Shown here: positions 16,840-25,142 of the stretch, one piece after another
Layout of the letters: each line of letters opens with the position of its first letter
Numbering within the stretch: position 1 is the stretch's first letter
Source: JADCGM01 sp943368345
Lineage (GTDB): Bacteria; Pseudomonadota; Alphaproteobacteria; Sphingomonadales; Sphingomonadaceae
Direction of reading: 5' to 3'
Assembly: GCA_943368345.1 (NCBI GenBank)
Contig: CALRKY020000001.1
Coordinates: 83,523 to 147,522, forward strand
DNA length: 64,000 bases
Made by a program: the position numbers and the translations under genes
Notes under the pieces: model-generated
The model's input: only the letters and a program-made list of their open reading frames with translations
What the model was told of the DNA's origin: nothing
The model's database searches: none

Positions 16840-19035
16840 ATGCCAGCATCCGTCAAAACGCCCCGCACCACCCGCCGCAAGTTCCTGATCGGGGGCGCTG
16901 CCGCCACCGGGCTGCTGATTGGCTATACGGTCTGGCCGCGCAACCGGCCGCTGAACCTTGTCGCCCGAGACGGGGAGCAGATCATCAATGGCTGGCTGAA
17001 GATCGGTACCGATGGCCGGGTGACGGTGATGGTCCCGCAGGCCGAGATGGGCCAGGGCGTGTTCACCTCCCTCCCCCAGATATTGGCGGATGAACTGGGG
17101 GCGGACTGGCGGACGGTCGGGGTAGAGCCCGCGCCACTGCACCCGGTCTATGCCAATACCGCAATGGCGATGGCAGCGTCCAAGGCGGCACCGGCCATGC
17201 TTCGCGGCGTGGTCCGCTGGGCCGTCGTGGAAGTCACCCGGCGGCTCGATTTGCAGCTGACCGGTGGATCAACCTCCATCCCGGCCTTTTACGACATCCT
17301 CCGCCTCGCCGGGGCGTCGGCACGCGAACTGCTGTGCAAGGCGGCGGCGCGGGAATGGGGCGTCGACTGGGCGGAGTGCGACACGGTCGACGGCTTTGTG
17401 GTCTATCAGGCCAACCGGGTTCGCTTTGCTGATATCGCGGTCAAGGCCGCCGATGAGACTGCCTCCGACGAACCGAAACTGCGCACACGCCCCCGCCTGA
17501 TCGGCACCTCGGCACCCCGGCTCGACATTCCGTCCAAGACCAATGGCAGTGCCCGGTTCGGGGCCGATGTCCGCATCCCCGGTATGGTCTATGCCGCGAT
17601 CAAGGGTGGCCCGGTTCACGGCGGCGCCCTGAAGTCCGCCAAAGCCCCGGCTGGCACCAAATTGGTTCGGGGGCTAACCTGGGTGGCAGCGGTTGCCGAT
17701 ACCTGGTGGGGCGCGAAGACCGCCGTCGATGCGGTCGAAGCCGCATGGGAGGCGGCACCGAAGCCGGCCGGACCCTGGATGGACAAGGCGCTCGTCGACG
17801 CCCTGACCGGTGAGGACGTCAAAGCCTTCCGCGACGATGGTGACGTCACAACCACTATGGTCGGCAAGACGGTGCAGGCCGACTACGGTGTTCCGTTCCT
17901 CGCGCATGCTTGTATGGAGCCGATGACCGCCACGGCGCGCATCGTTGACGGGCGTGCCGAAATCTGGACTCCGACCCAGTCGACAACGCTGGTCAACTGG
18001 GCGGTGGCGGCAGCGCTCGAGATCGACGAGCAGGATGTGACCGTCTACCCGACCCTGGTCGGCGGCGGATTCGGGCGGAAGGCCGAGGTCGATGCCTGCG
18101 TCCAGGCCGCGCTCATCGCCAAGCAGGTTGGCCGTCCCGTTCAGCTGATCTGGTCGCGCGAAGAAGACATGGCGCATGACATGTACCGCCCACCAGCCAA
18201 GGCCCGGATGCGCGCGGCCTTGTCATCGGACAAGCGGATCGCCGCACTGGATTGCACCATCGCCGTGCCCGCCGCCGGTGCCAGTTTCTTTGGCCGCAAC
18301 ATGCCATCGATGGCCCCGAGCGAGGGCAAGCCCGATTCCCAGTCGGTTGGCGGGGTCAAAGACACACCCTATGCAATCCCCAACCTCAGGATCAGCCATG
18401 CGCCGGTGAAGCTACCGGTGCCGATCGGGTTCTGGCGGTCGGTCGAGCATAGCTACACCGGCTTTTTCATGGAGAGTTTCATCGACGAACTGGCAGTTGC
18501 CGCCGGTGTCGATCCGCTGACCTTTCGGCTGCGCATGCTGGAGGACAAGCCGCGCCATGCCGAAGTGCTGAAGGTCGCCGCCTCCCGCGGTGGTTATATG
18601 GGCAGCGGCGACGGCATTTCGCGCGGCATCGCGCTGCACCAGAGCTTTGGCACCATCGTCGCGCAGATTGCCGAGGTGGAGGTCAAACGCGGCGCGATCG
18701 CCGTCAAGCGGGTCACCTGCGCGGTGGATTGCGGGGTTGTGGTCAATCCCGACATCGTCCGCCAGCAGATGGAAGGCGGGATCATCTTCGGCCTGACCGC
18801 TGCGCTGAAAGGGGAGATCAGCTTTGCCGGTGGGGCGGCCGAACAAAGCAATTTTGACGGCTACCCGCTGCTGACCATGGCGGAGACACCGGAGATTGAG
18901 GTGATCATCATCGCGTCGGCGGAACCGCCGACCGGATGCGGCGAACCCGGCACACCGCCCATTGCCCCCGCCGTCGCCAATGCGATTTTTGCGGCGACCG
19001 GAAAGCGGTTGCGGACCCTGCCCTTCAAACTCTGA
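16840..19035 (+). CDS. Tat-exported xanthine-dehydrogenase-family molybdopterin subunit (IorB-like)
   Basis: 731 residues. The N terminus has a twin-arginine signal 'TTRRKFLIGGAAATGLL'. Two repeats typical of aldehyde/isoquinoline oxidoreductase beta subunits follow. Molybdenum-cofactor marks are 'VGGGFGRKAEVDA' and, near the C terminus, 'GCGEPGTPP' carrying the catalytic Glu. IorB-type enzymes normally pair with a small [2Fe-2S] subunit (IorA), but no such gene is adjacent. The stop overlaps the hemH start. Oxidation of an N-heterocycle or aldehyde in the periplasm is inferred; the substrate is unknown. Confidence 0.9.
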   Translation: MPASVKTPRTTRRKFLIGGAAATGLLIGYTVWPRNRPLNLVARDGEQIINGWLKIGTDGRVTVMVPQAEMGQGVFTSLPQILADELGADWRTVGVEPAPLHPVYANTAMAMAASKAAPAMLRGVVRWAVVEVTRRLDLQLTGGSTSIPAFYDILRLAGASARELLCKAAAREWGVDWAECDTVDGFVVYQANRVRFADIAVKAADETASDEPKLRTRPRLIGTSAPRLDIPSKTNGSARFGADVRIPGMVYAAIKGGPVHGGALKSAKAPAGTKLVRGLTWVAAVADTWWGAKTAVDAVEAAWEAAPKPAGPWMDKALVDALTGEDVKAFRDDGDVTTTMVGKTVQADYGVPFLAHACMEPMTATARIVDGRAEIWTPTQSTTLVNWAVAAALEIDEQDVTVYPTLVGGGFGRKAEVDACVQAALIAKQVGRPVQLIWSREEDMAHDMYRPPAKARMRAALSSDKRIAALDCTIAVPAAGASFFGRNMPSMAPSEGKPDSQSVGGVKDTPYAIPNLRISHAPVKLPVPIGFWRSVEHSYTGFFMESFIDELAVAAGVDPLTFRLRMLEDKPRHAEVLKVAASRGGYMGSGDGISRGIALHQSFGTIVAQIAEVEVKRGAIAVKRVTCAVDCGVVVNPDIVRQQMEGGIIFGLTAALKGEISFAGGAAEQSNFDGYPLLTMAETPEIEVIIIASAEPPTGCGEPGTPPIAPAVANAIFAATGKRLRTLPFKL

Positions 19036-20045
19036 TGGAGCGGCCTGCCGATCATCCAGCGGTCGCAGCGCCGCGTGTTGGGGTTTTGCTCGTAAATCTC
19101 GGCACGCCCGACGCTCCGACCGAATCCGCTGTCCGACGCTATCTGGCGGAATTCCTGTCCGACCGGCGGGTTGTCGAGATTGCGCCTCTGCTCTGGCAGC
19201 CGATCCTGCGCGGCATTATCCTCAACACCCGGCCCCGCAAGTCAGCAGCGGCCTATGCCAAGGTGTGGGACGCCGAACGCGGATCACCACTGAGGGCCAA
19301 TACCGAGGCACAGGCAGAGGCGCTGCAAGGCGCATTCGGCCCGTCCGTGACCGTCGATTGGGCGATGCGCTATGGCAACCCGTCGCTACCAGACCGACTT
19401 GCCGCGATGAAGGCGGCAGGCTGCGAGCGCATCTTGATCGCGCCGCTCTATCCGCAATATTGCGGCGCGACGACCGGGTCCGTGCAGGATGCGGTGTTCG
19501 CTGCGCTCGGCAAATGGCGCTGGCAACCTGCGATCCGTACCCTGCCCCCCTATCATGATGGTCCGGCCTATATCGATAGTATCGCAACCAGCGTCCGGGA
19601 CGGGCTGGCGAGCGTCGATTTCGAACCCGATGTGATTGTCGCCAGCTTCCACGGCATGCCGCTGCGCACCCTGAAGCTTGGTGACCCCTACCACTGCCAA
19701 TGCCAGAAAACCGCGCGGCTGCTGCGGGAGGCGCTTGGACTTGATGACATCCGGTTGCGGGTGACCTTCCAATCGCGCTTTGGCCGCGCCGAATGGCTGC
19801 AACCCTATACATCGGCAACTTTGGCGGTTCTGCCCGGCGAAGGCGCGCGGCGTGTCGCGGTGGTCGCCCCCGGTTTCTCGGTCGATTGCCTTGAAACACT
19901 GGAGGAAATGGCGATCGAGGGTCGCGACACCTTTCTCCGCGCCGGTGGGGAGGCGTTCGTCTATCTCCCCTGCCTCAATGCCAGCGATGGCGGCATGGCC
20001 ATGCTGAAAACTCTGCTCCACCGCGAGTTGGCAGGCTGGCTCTAG
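19035..20045 (+). CDS. hemH: Ferrochelatase
   Basis: 336 residues. It inserts Fe2+ into protoporphyrin IX in the last step of haem synthesis. The family start 'GVLLVNLGTPDAPTESAVRRYL' and the catalytic-His motif 'ASFHGMPLRTLKLGDPY' are present, as is 'YCGATTGSVQDAV'. I use the ATG at 19035 (TGATG overlap with the molybdenum-hydroxylase stop), which puts the conserved sequence near the N terminus; upstream codons in frame are shadow sequence. Confidence 0.97.
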   Translation: MERPADHPAVAAPRVGVLLVNLGTPDAPTESAVRRYLAEFLSDRRVVEIAPLLWQPILRGIILNTRPRKSAAAYAKVWDAERGSPLRANTEAQAEALQGAFGPSVTVDWAMRYGNPSLPDRLAAMKAAGCERILIAPLYPQYCGATTGSVQDAVFAALGKWRWQPAIRTLPPYHDGPAYIDSIATSVRDGLASVDFEPDVIVASFHGMPLRTLKLGDPYHCQCQKTARLLREALGLDDIRLRVTFQSRFGRAEWLQPYTSATLAVLPGEGARRVAVVAPGFSVDCLETLEEMAIEGRDTFLRAGGEAFVYLPCLNASDGGMAMLKTLLHRELAGWL

Positions 20046-20124
20046 AAATTTTGCCGGACCCCGCTTGCTGCGACTCCGGGGTCCGCTTAGGCTGCGCCCA
20101 ACAAGAAAATTTGGGAGATCGGGC

Positions 20125-20847
20125 ATGGGACGGGTGGCAATCGTAACCGGCGGAACACGCGGGATCGGGGAGGCAATCAGCCTGACGCTCCGCGACATGG
20201 GCATGACAGTTGCCGCCAACTATGCCGGCAATGAAGCGCGGGCGAAGGAATTTACCGACCGCACCGGGATCGCTGCCTATAAGTGGGATGTCGCTAGTTA
20301 TGACGCCTGTCAGGACGGCGTGGCGCAGGTTGCCGCCGACCTTGGCGCTGTCGATGTGCTGGTCAACAATGCCGGGATCACCCGCGACGGCACACTGATG
20401 AAAATGACCTATGCGATGTGGCGCGAGGTGATGGACGTCAACCTTGGCGGCTGTTTCAATATGGCCAAGGCAGTCTTCCCGGGCATGCGGGAGCGCGGCT
20501 GGGGCCGGATCGTCAACATCGGGTCAATCAACGGGCAGGCCGGCCAGTACGGCCAGGTGAATTATGCCGCCGCCAAGTCCGGCATCCACGGCTTCACCAA
20601 GGCGCTAGCGCAGGAAGCTGCCCGGTCCGGCATCACCGTCAACGCCATCGCGCCGGGCTATATCGACACCGACATGGTGTCGGCGGTTCCGCCTGATGTT
20701 TTGGCCAAGATCGTCGCGAAAATCCCGGTTGGGCGGTTGGGGCAAGCGAATGAGATTGCGCGCGGCGTGGCGTTCCTCTGTGCCGAGGAAGGCGGGTTCA
20801 TCACTGGATCAACGCTCAGCCTCAACGGCGGCCAGCATATGTACTGA
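20125..20847 (+). CDS. phaB: Acetoacetyl-CoA reductase-like short-chain dehydrogenase
   Basis: 240 residues, the length and sequence of PhaB/PhbB, which reduces acetoacetyl-CoA to (R)-3-hydroxybutyryl-CoA with NADPH for polyhydroxybutyrate. Seen: the Rossmann 'VTGGTRGIG', the 'NNAG' motif, the catalytic Ser in 'NIGSINGQAGQYGQVNYAAAK' with the Y-x-x-x-K pair, and 'NAIAPGYIDTDM'. The ATG at 20125 has GGGAG 10 nt upstream. No phaA or phaC lies nearby; a FabG-like role is the alternative. Confidence 0.9.
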   Translation: MGRVAIVTGGTRGIGEAISLTLRDMGMTVAANYAGNEARAKEFTDRTGIAAYKWDVASYDACQDGVAQVAADLGAVDVLVNNAGITRDGTLMKMTYAMWREVMDVNLGGCFNMAKAVFPGMRERGWGRIVNIGSINGQAGQYGQVNYAAAKSGIHGFTKALAQEAARSGITVNAIAPGYIDTDMVSAVPPDVLAKIVAKIPVGRLGQANEIARGVAFLCAEEGGFITGSTLSLNGGQHMY

Positions 20848-21074
20848 TGGCAGAACCCGGCCTCGTCAAACATTCGGTGACCATTCAGGGCCACCGGACA
20901 TCCTTCAGCTTGGAGCCGGTGTTCTGGGACGCACTGGTCGCAGCCGCGCGAGAGCTAGGCCAGCCACTTAACGCACTGATTGCCGAGATTGACGAGGCGC
21001 GGACCACCAACCTGTCCAGCGCGATAAGGGTCTGGCTGTTCGAGCGGGCGGCGCAGACCCGGATTGAAGCTTGA
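20847..21074 (+). CDS. Ribbon-helix-helix domain protein
   Basis: 75 residues. The beginning 'LVKHSVTIQGHRTSFSLEP' followed by two helices fits the RHH_4-type ribbon-helix-helix family of small DNA-binding proteins. Its ATG overlaps the stop of the reductase gene (TGATG), so the two are translationally coupled. The family occurs widely in alphaproteobacteria with no settled function; autoregulation of this pair is a guess. Confidence 0.75.
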   Translation: MAEPGLVKHSVTIQGHRTSFSLEPVFWDALVAAARELGQPLNALIAEIDEARTTNLSSAIRVWLFERAAQTRIEA

Positions 21075-21091
21075 CGCCGCCCAGACTGCGA

Positions 21092-21847
21092 TCAGTCGAT
21101 GATATAGCCCACGACACGCCAGCCGCCGTCCTCAGGCGCGAGCGCCAGCGTCTCGGCGGTCCCTGCCTTGTTCTCGAAGTCGGTCCGAAATTTGACGATA
21201 TGGTTGCCTGCGGGGATGGCCGGTACGCTCTGTTCGCTGATCAAAGTGCGAGACAAGGGCTTCCCCAATGGCACGCGCACGTCGAGCGAAACTGATCGCC
21301 ACACATCGGCGGAATTGAGCTTACGAAACGAACTGCCGGTCGCTGCCCAGCTCTCCTGCCACTTGCCGGCATCGACGAGCGCGAGCCACGTTCGGGTTGA
21401 CTGCGTAACCGTGGATTCGGTGGCGACCGCCGAGCCAGCGGGCTCAGTACGCGCCTCCGGCGTGGTTGCGAACAGGAGCAATGCAGCTGCGATCGAAATC
21501 ATGATCAATCCTCCTACGACCCAAGTCGTCCGCCCCTGTGGCAGCGATCCTCCGGTCGAGTCCGGGGAGGATTGCGTGAGACTTGCGCCGGTGGCATCCC
21601 GCAATTGATTGTCCACAATCGAATCGGGGGCAGGCCCCTCCGCATCGCGCAAGACCCGGGCCGCCTCGCGGCTGCTCGACGCCGACAGCTTTCGGCGGGC
21701 ATCGCGTAGCCGCTCATTGACGGTGTGGACCGAGAGCCCGAGGTGACGCGCCATCGACTTCGCATCATGGCCCGAAAGCAGCAGCCGAAGCGTCTGCTTT
21801 TCCTTGTCACTCAGTGTCTGATAGCCTTGGGCCATTGTCTCCATCAT
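21092..21847 (-). CDS. Membrane-anchored LuxR-type regulator with C-terminal DUF4019
   Basis: 251 residues in three parts. Residues ~8-62 form a LuxR/GerE helix-turn-helix ('LSDKEKQTLRLLLSGHDAKS', then 'HLGLSVHTVNERLRDARRKL'). A single membrane helix lies at ~110-126. Residues ~145-250 form a DUF4019 domain in the periplasm. This ToxR-like topology suggests a one-component regulator sensing an envelope signal. The ATG at 21847 has AAGG ~10 nt upstream; ATGs at 21844 and 21835 are alternatives. It converges on the RHH gene. Confidence 0.78.
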   Translation of the reverse strand: MMETMAQGYQTLSDKEKQTLRLLLSGHDAKSMARHLGLSVHTVNERLRDARRKLSASSSREAARVLRDAEGPAPDSIVDNQLRDATGASLTQSSPDSTGGSLPQGRTTWVVGGLIMISIAAALLLFATTPEARTEPAGSAVATESTVTQSTRTWLALVDAGKWQESWAATGSSFRKLNSADVWRSVSLDVRVPLGKPLSRTLISEQSVPAIPAGNHIVKFRTDFENKAGTAETLALAPEDGGWRVVGYIID

Positions 21848-21949
21848 TTTGCCATTGCCTTAGACTAGGAACGGCATGTGGCGTCGGCCACCCCAAATAA
21901 ATCGTCCCCAGCGCTTGGCTGTTCGAACCGGCGCGAAACCCACAGAGTC

Positions 21950-22026
21950 GTCATCCTGACGAAGGTCAGGATCTTTTCGAGAGTAGCGGTTACTTGCACG
22001 GGGATCCTGACTTTCGTCAGGATGAC
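21950..22026. repeat. Paired REP-like inverted repeat (family 1)
   Basis: Two 24-nt arms, 21950-21973 and 22003-22026, are reverse complements with one mismatch, separated by 29 nt. Each arm is itself a small palindrome (CCTGAC-N4-GTCAGG). It lies between the LuxR/DUF4019 gene start and the purK stop. Such paired REP sequences are commonly moved by RAYT-type transposases; none is in the window. Confidence 0.85.
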
Positions 22027-22039
22027 GGGTCTCAAAAGC

Positions 22040-23095
22040 TCACAGTCGCGTGACATGCCCCATCTTGCGGCCCGGTCTGGCATCCCCCTTGCCGTAGAGA
22101 TGCAGATGCGCCTTGGGGTCAGCGAGTAGCGCCGCCCAATCCTCAACCGCATCGCCGAGCAGATTGTCCATGCTCACGGCGCTTGCGGTCATCGCGGTTG
22201 AACCGAGCGGCAGGCCGCAGATCGCGCGGATATGGTTTTCGAACTGGCTGACCCGCGCCCCTTCGATGGTCCAATGGCCGCTGTTGTGGACGCGCGGTGC
22301 CATTTCGTTGAACACCGGTCCGTCGGAAGTCGCAAAAAACTCGAGCGTCAGCAGCCCGACATGGCCGAGTGCATCTGCCGTCCGCTTCGCCAGCGCGATG
22401 GCTTCGTCAGCGCAGGCCGCGACTGCGTCACCGGCAGGAACGACGGAGCGAACCAGTACACCGGCAGCGTGGCGGTTTTCCGGAATGTCATATAGCCGCA
22501 TGTCGCCGTCCGCGCCGCGCGCCAGCAGGACCGAGAATTCGGCGTCAAAACGCACCAACCCCTCCAGCACGCACGGATGGCCTCCGGTTGCGGCCCAAGC
22601 CTCGGCGGCCTCTGCTGGGTTCGATATCCGCGCCTGCCCCTTGCCGTCATAGCCCATACGCCGGGTTTTCAGGATCGCCGGTGTCCCGATTTCGACCAGT
22701 GCAACCTCAAGCCCGGCCAGATCATCGACCGCCCGAAACGGTGCCGGACGCCCACCGAGCGATTCGATGAAGCGCTTCTCGTTCAAGCGGTCCTGACTGA
22801 TTTCCAGCACGCGGGCATCCGGATGGATCGGCAGGCGCTCGGCCAGGTGGGCGACGGCTGCCACATCGACATTCTCGAACTCATAGGTGACGACATCGAC
22901 CTTGGCGGCAAAGGTGTCCAGCGCGGCAAAATCATCATAAGCCCCGCGCGTTACATCAGCGACCACATCGGTCGCGCATTCCGCCGCTGGCGCAAAAATA
23001 TGCACGCGGTAACCGAGCGGCGCGGCGGCAAGCGCCAGCATCCGGCCAAGCTGGCCGCTGCCCAGGATGCCGATGGTCGAACCGGGCGGGATCAT
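22040..23095 (-). CDS. purK: N5-carboxyaminoimidazole ribonucleotide synthase
   Basis: 351 residues, an ATP-grasp enzyme that carboxylates AIR with bicarbonate in purine synthesis. The N-terminal 'IGILGSGQLGRMLALAA' is the family start, 'LKTRRMGYDGKGQ' is the ATP-grasp lysine loop, and 'FNEMAPRVHNSGHWTIEG' is the C-terminal signature. The start overlaps the purE stop by 4 nt (purE-purK operon). Confidence 0.97.
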   Translation of the reverse strand: MIPPGSTIGILGSGQLGRMLALAAAPLGYRVHIFAPAAECATDVVADVTRGAYDDFAALDTFAAKVDVVTYEFENVDVAAVAHLAERLPIHPDARVLEISQDRLNEKRFIESLGGRPAPFRAVDDLAGLEVALVEIGTPAILKTRRMGYDGKGQARISNPAEAAEAWAATGGHPCVLEGLVRFDAEFSVLLARGADGDMRLYDIPENRHAAGVLVRSVVPAGDAVAACADEAIALAKRTADALGHVGLLTLEFFATSDGPVFNEMAPRVHNSGHWTIEGARVSQFENHIRAICGLPLGSTAMTASAVSMDNLLGDAVEDWAALLADPKAHLHLYGKGDARPGRKMGHVTRL

Positions 23096-23574
23096 GCGGG
23101 CGTATCGGCCACAGCATCGGTCTGCGCCGCCCGCCAGGCCTCAAGCCGGGCTGCCAGTGCCGCATCCGTGGTCGCCAGCATCGCCGCCGCAAACAACCCG
23201 GCATTGATCGCACCGGGTTTGCCAATCGCCAGCGTCCCAACCGGAATCCCGGCTGGCATCTGCACAATGGAGAGCAGACTATCCATACCCTTCAACGCCT
23301 GCGATTCAACCGGTACGCCGAGCACCGGCAACCGGGTCATCGCCGCCGTCATGCCGGGCAGATGCGCCGCACCGCCAGCTCCCGCAATGATCACCCGAAG
23401 CCCGCGCGCCGCTGCCCCTTGCGCATAGTCGCGCATCCGCTCCGGCGTCCGGTGGGCCGACACCACTTTGGTCTCATGCGTGACACCGAGCACGCTCAGC
23501 GTATCCGCCGCATGCCGCATCGTCTCCCAATCGGAGCGACTGCCCATGATGATGCCGACAAGTGGCTGGTCCAC
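23092..23574 (-). CDS. purE: N5-carboxyaminoimidazole ribonucleotide mutase
   Basis: 160 residues. It moves the carboxyl group on the imidazole ribonucleotide, the step after PurK. The active-site 'GIIMGSRSDWETM' is near the N terminus, with 'SAHRTPERM' and 'AGGAAHLPGMTAA' as expected. I chose the GTG at 23574, eight bases after a GGGG run, which gives the usual length; an ATG at 23631 would add 19 residues that do not resemble the family. Confidence 0.95.
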   Translation of the reverse strand: MDQPLVGIIMGSRSDWETMRHAADTLSVLGVTHETKVVSAHRTPERMRDYAQGAAARGLRVIIAGAGGAAHLPGMTAAMTRLPVLGVPVESQALKGMDSLLSIVQMPAGIPVGTLAIGKPGAINAGLFAAAMLATTDAALAARLEAWRAAQTDAVADTPA

Positions 23575-23660
23575 AAATTGCCCCCGTTTCAGGAAGCGCC
23601 GGACCTTAGCGACGGAGGGGGAACTGTGCAACGACGGGGGTCAGGCTGAGACGTCACAAT

Positions 23661-24227
23661 TCAAAGGCCAAGGGATGGCAGTGCGCGCACAGCCTGCTCA
23701 TGGGTTCGAGCGGCAGTCGAGGCCATCGGCGTGACAGGCCCTACCAAGGTCAAGCAAGTCGGATCGAACACAACGACATGGGCAAGATCAGGCCGCGAGC
23801 GGGAGGTGTATAGCAGGGCCTGCGCTCCCGCGCGACGGGCGGCGTCTGAAATTTCCCATGTCGATGGTTTGGCACCCGAGGCAAATTGATCCTGCCAGAC
23901 GACCGATGCAGTTGCGTCGCCACGAGCATCTGCCACAGCTTGGGCTTTCAGCCACATCGGAATGAGCATTCGCGGCACATTATCGCCGAGATACCGCGCA
24001 ATCGCGACGGCCGTACCTTCAGCAGTCAAAGAGGCGTAGGCAGCTAACTGGTGCGAGTGGTGAAAACGACCTTTCGGCGCGCTTGCTGGAGCGGTCGGCG
24101 TTGCAACCAACTTTTCGGGAAGAAGTCGCCACACCGGACCATCAAAAGCAATCAACGGTACCTCCACCCGGTAGATCTGCCTTGGCCAAGAGTAAAATGC
24201 AATTGCGCGACAACCAGCAGTTATCAA
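23661..24227 (-). CDS. RES-domain protein, putative NAD+ phosphorylase toxin without a visible antitoxin
   Basis: 188 residues from a TTG start (a GTG ~20 codons later is possible). 'VWRLLPEKL', 'APKGRFHHSHQLAAYASLT' and 'RRAGAQALLYTSRSRPDLAHVVVFDP' follow the RES pattern of an N-terminal Arg, a G-R-(F/W) loop, an Ala/Glu-rich helix and a C-terminal Ser/Arg segment. RES toxins degrade NAD+ and normally sit beside a Xre/MbcA-type antitoxin gene. Here only 90 nt separate it from gpmA, with no antitoxin. The conserved Glu is not obvious in the helix after 'YASLT', so activity is uncertain. Confidence 0.62.
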   Translation of the reverse strand: MITAGCRAIAFYSWPRQIYRVEVPLIAFDGPVWRLLPEKLVATPTAPASAPKGRFHHSHQLAAYASLTAEGTAVAIARYLGDNVPRMLIPMWLKAQAVADARGDATASVVWQDQFASGAKPSTWEISDAARRAGAQALLYTSRSRPDLAHVVVFDPTCLTLVGPVTPMASTAARTHEQAVRALPSLGL

Positions 24228-24317
24228 CTATTGCTCAATCTCGGCATTCAGCATGACAACCAGCCGCGACCCACCGAACGCTTGTCGCATCCAACCAAAA
24301 GATCGAGAATCTACCCC

Positions 24318-25004
24318 TCACCGATCCCGCAGGTAGAACCGGTCGGTCGCCCGCAAGTCCGCATCCAGTACGTAGACCAGCGGCTGGCCCGTTGGGATTT
24401 CGAGGTTGGGGATGTCGGTGTCGGAGATGCCGGACAGGTGCTTGACCAGCGCGCGCAAGCTGTTGCCGTGCGCCGAAATGACGACCCGTTTTCCGGCGCG
24501 CAGTTCGGGGACGATGGCGCTGTTCCAATAGGGGAGGACGCGGGCGATGGTGTCTTTGAGACTCTCGGTCGCGGGCACGGTCACCCCGGCATAGCGGCGG
24601 TCATTGCTCAGATCATAGGGGCTGCCAGCCTCCAGCGGTGGCGGCGGGATGTCAAAGCTGCGGCGCCAGACTTTGACCTGCTCCTCGCCCGCCTTCGCCA
24701 CGGTCTCGGCTTTGTTCAGGCCGGTCAGGCCGCCGTAGTGACGCTCGTTCAATCGCCAGTCCTTGACCACCGGCAGCCACAGCCGCCCCATCGCCTCCAG
24801 CGCCAGGTTCAATGTCTTGATCGCGCGGGACTGGTAGCTGGTGAAGCACAGGTCGAAGTCATAGCCCTTGGCGCTGAGCAACTCGCCCGCAGCCTTGGCT
24901 TCCGCTGCACCGACCTCGGTGACATCGACGTCCCACCAGCCGGTAAAGCGGTTTTCAAGGTTCCAGGCGGACTGGCCGTGGCGGAGGAGGACGAGGGTGG
25001 GCAT
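24318..25004 (-). CDS. gpmA: 2,3-bisphosphoglycerate-dependent phosphoglycerate mutase
   Basis: 228 residues, full length for dPGM, which interconverts 3- and 2-phosphoglycerate in glycolysis. The phosphohistidine is in 'LLRHGQSAWNLENRFTGW' (His9), with 'LNERHYGGLTGLNKAE' and 'VISAHGNSLRALVKHLSGI' containing the second catalytic His. The ATG at 25004 gives the standard N terminus. A paired repeat element sits directly upstream. Confidence 0.97.
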   Translation of the reverse strand: MPTLVLLRHGQSAWNLENRFTGWWDVDVTEVGAAEAKAAGELLSAKGYDFDLCFTSYQSRAIKTLNLALEAMGRLWLPVVKDWRLNERHYGGLTGLNKAETVAKAGEEQVKVWRRSFDIPPPPLEAGSPYDLSNDRRYAGVTVPATESLKDTIARVLPYWNSAIVPELRAGKRVVISAHGNSLRALVKHLSGISDTDIPNLEIPTGQPLVYVLDADLRATDRFYLRDR

Positions 25005-25025
25005 TTGGGTCCTTCAAGCAATAGT

Positions 25026-25136
25026 CTGTCATCCCGGCCTTGAGCCGGGACCCAGCGAAACTAAAAACGTGCGAGCAAAGCTCGCGCTGCTCTAACCCGA
25101 GCAGCACTGGGTCCCGGGTCAAGCCCGGGATGACAG
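25026..25136. repeat. Paired REP-like inverted repeat (family 2)
   Basis: Arms 25026-25055 and 25107-25136 are imperfect reverse complements (30 nt). The outer ends CTGTCATCCC/GGGATGACAG match exactly, and both contain the GGGACCCAG/CTGGGTCCC block. The type, with the core TCATCCCGG..TTGA..CCGGGACCCAG, recurs in alphaproteobacterial genomes. It fills the gap between the GNAT gene stop and gpmA and so also forms part of the gpmA upstream region. Confidence 0.88.
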
Positions 25137-25142
25137 AAAAAT

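Noticed and set aside
22577..23428. 283-codon plus-strand frame across purK/purE
   Set aside because: Antisense to two secure enzymes, and no start signal.
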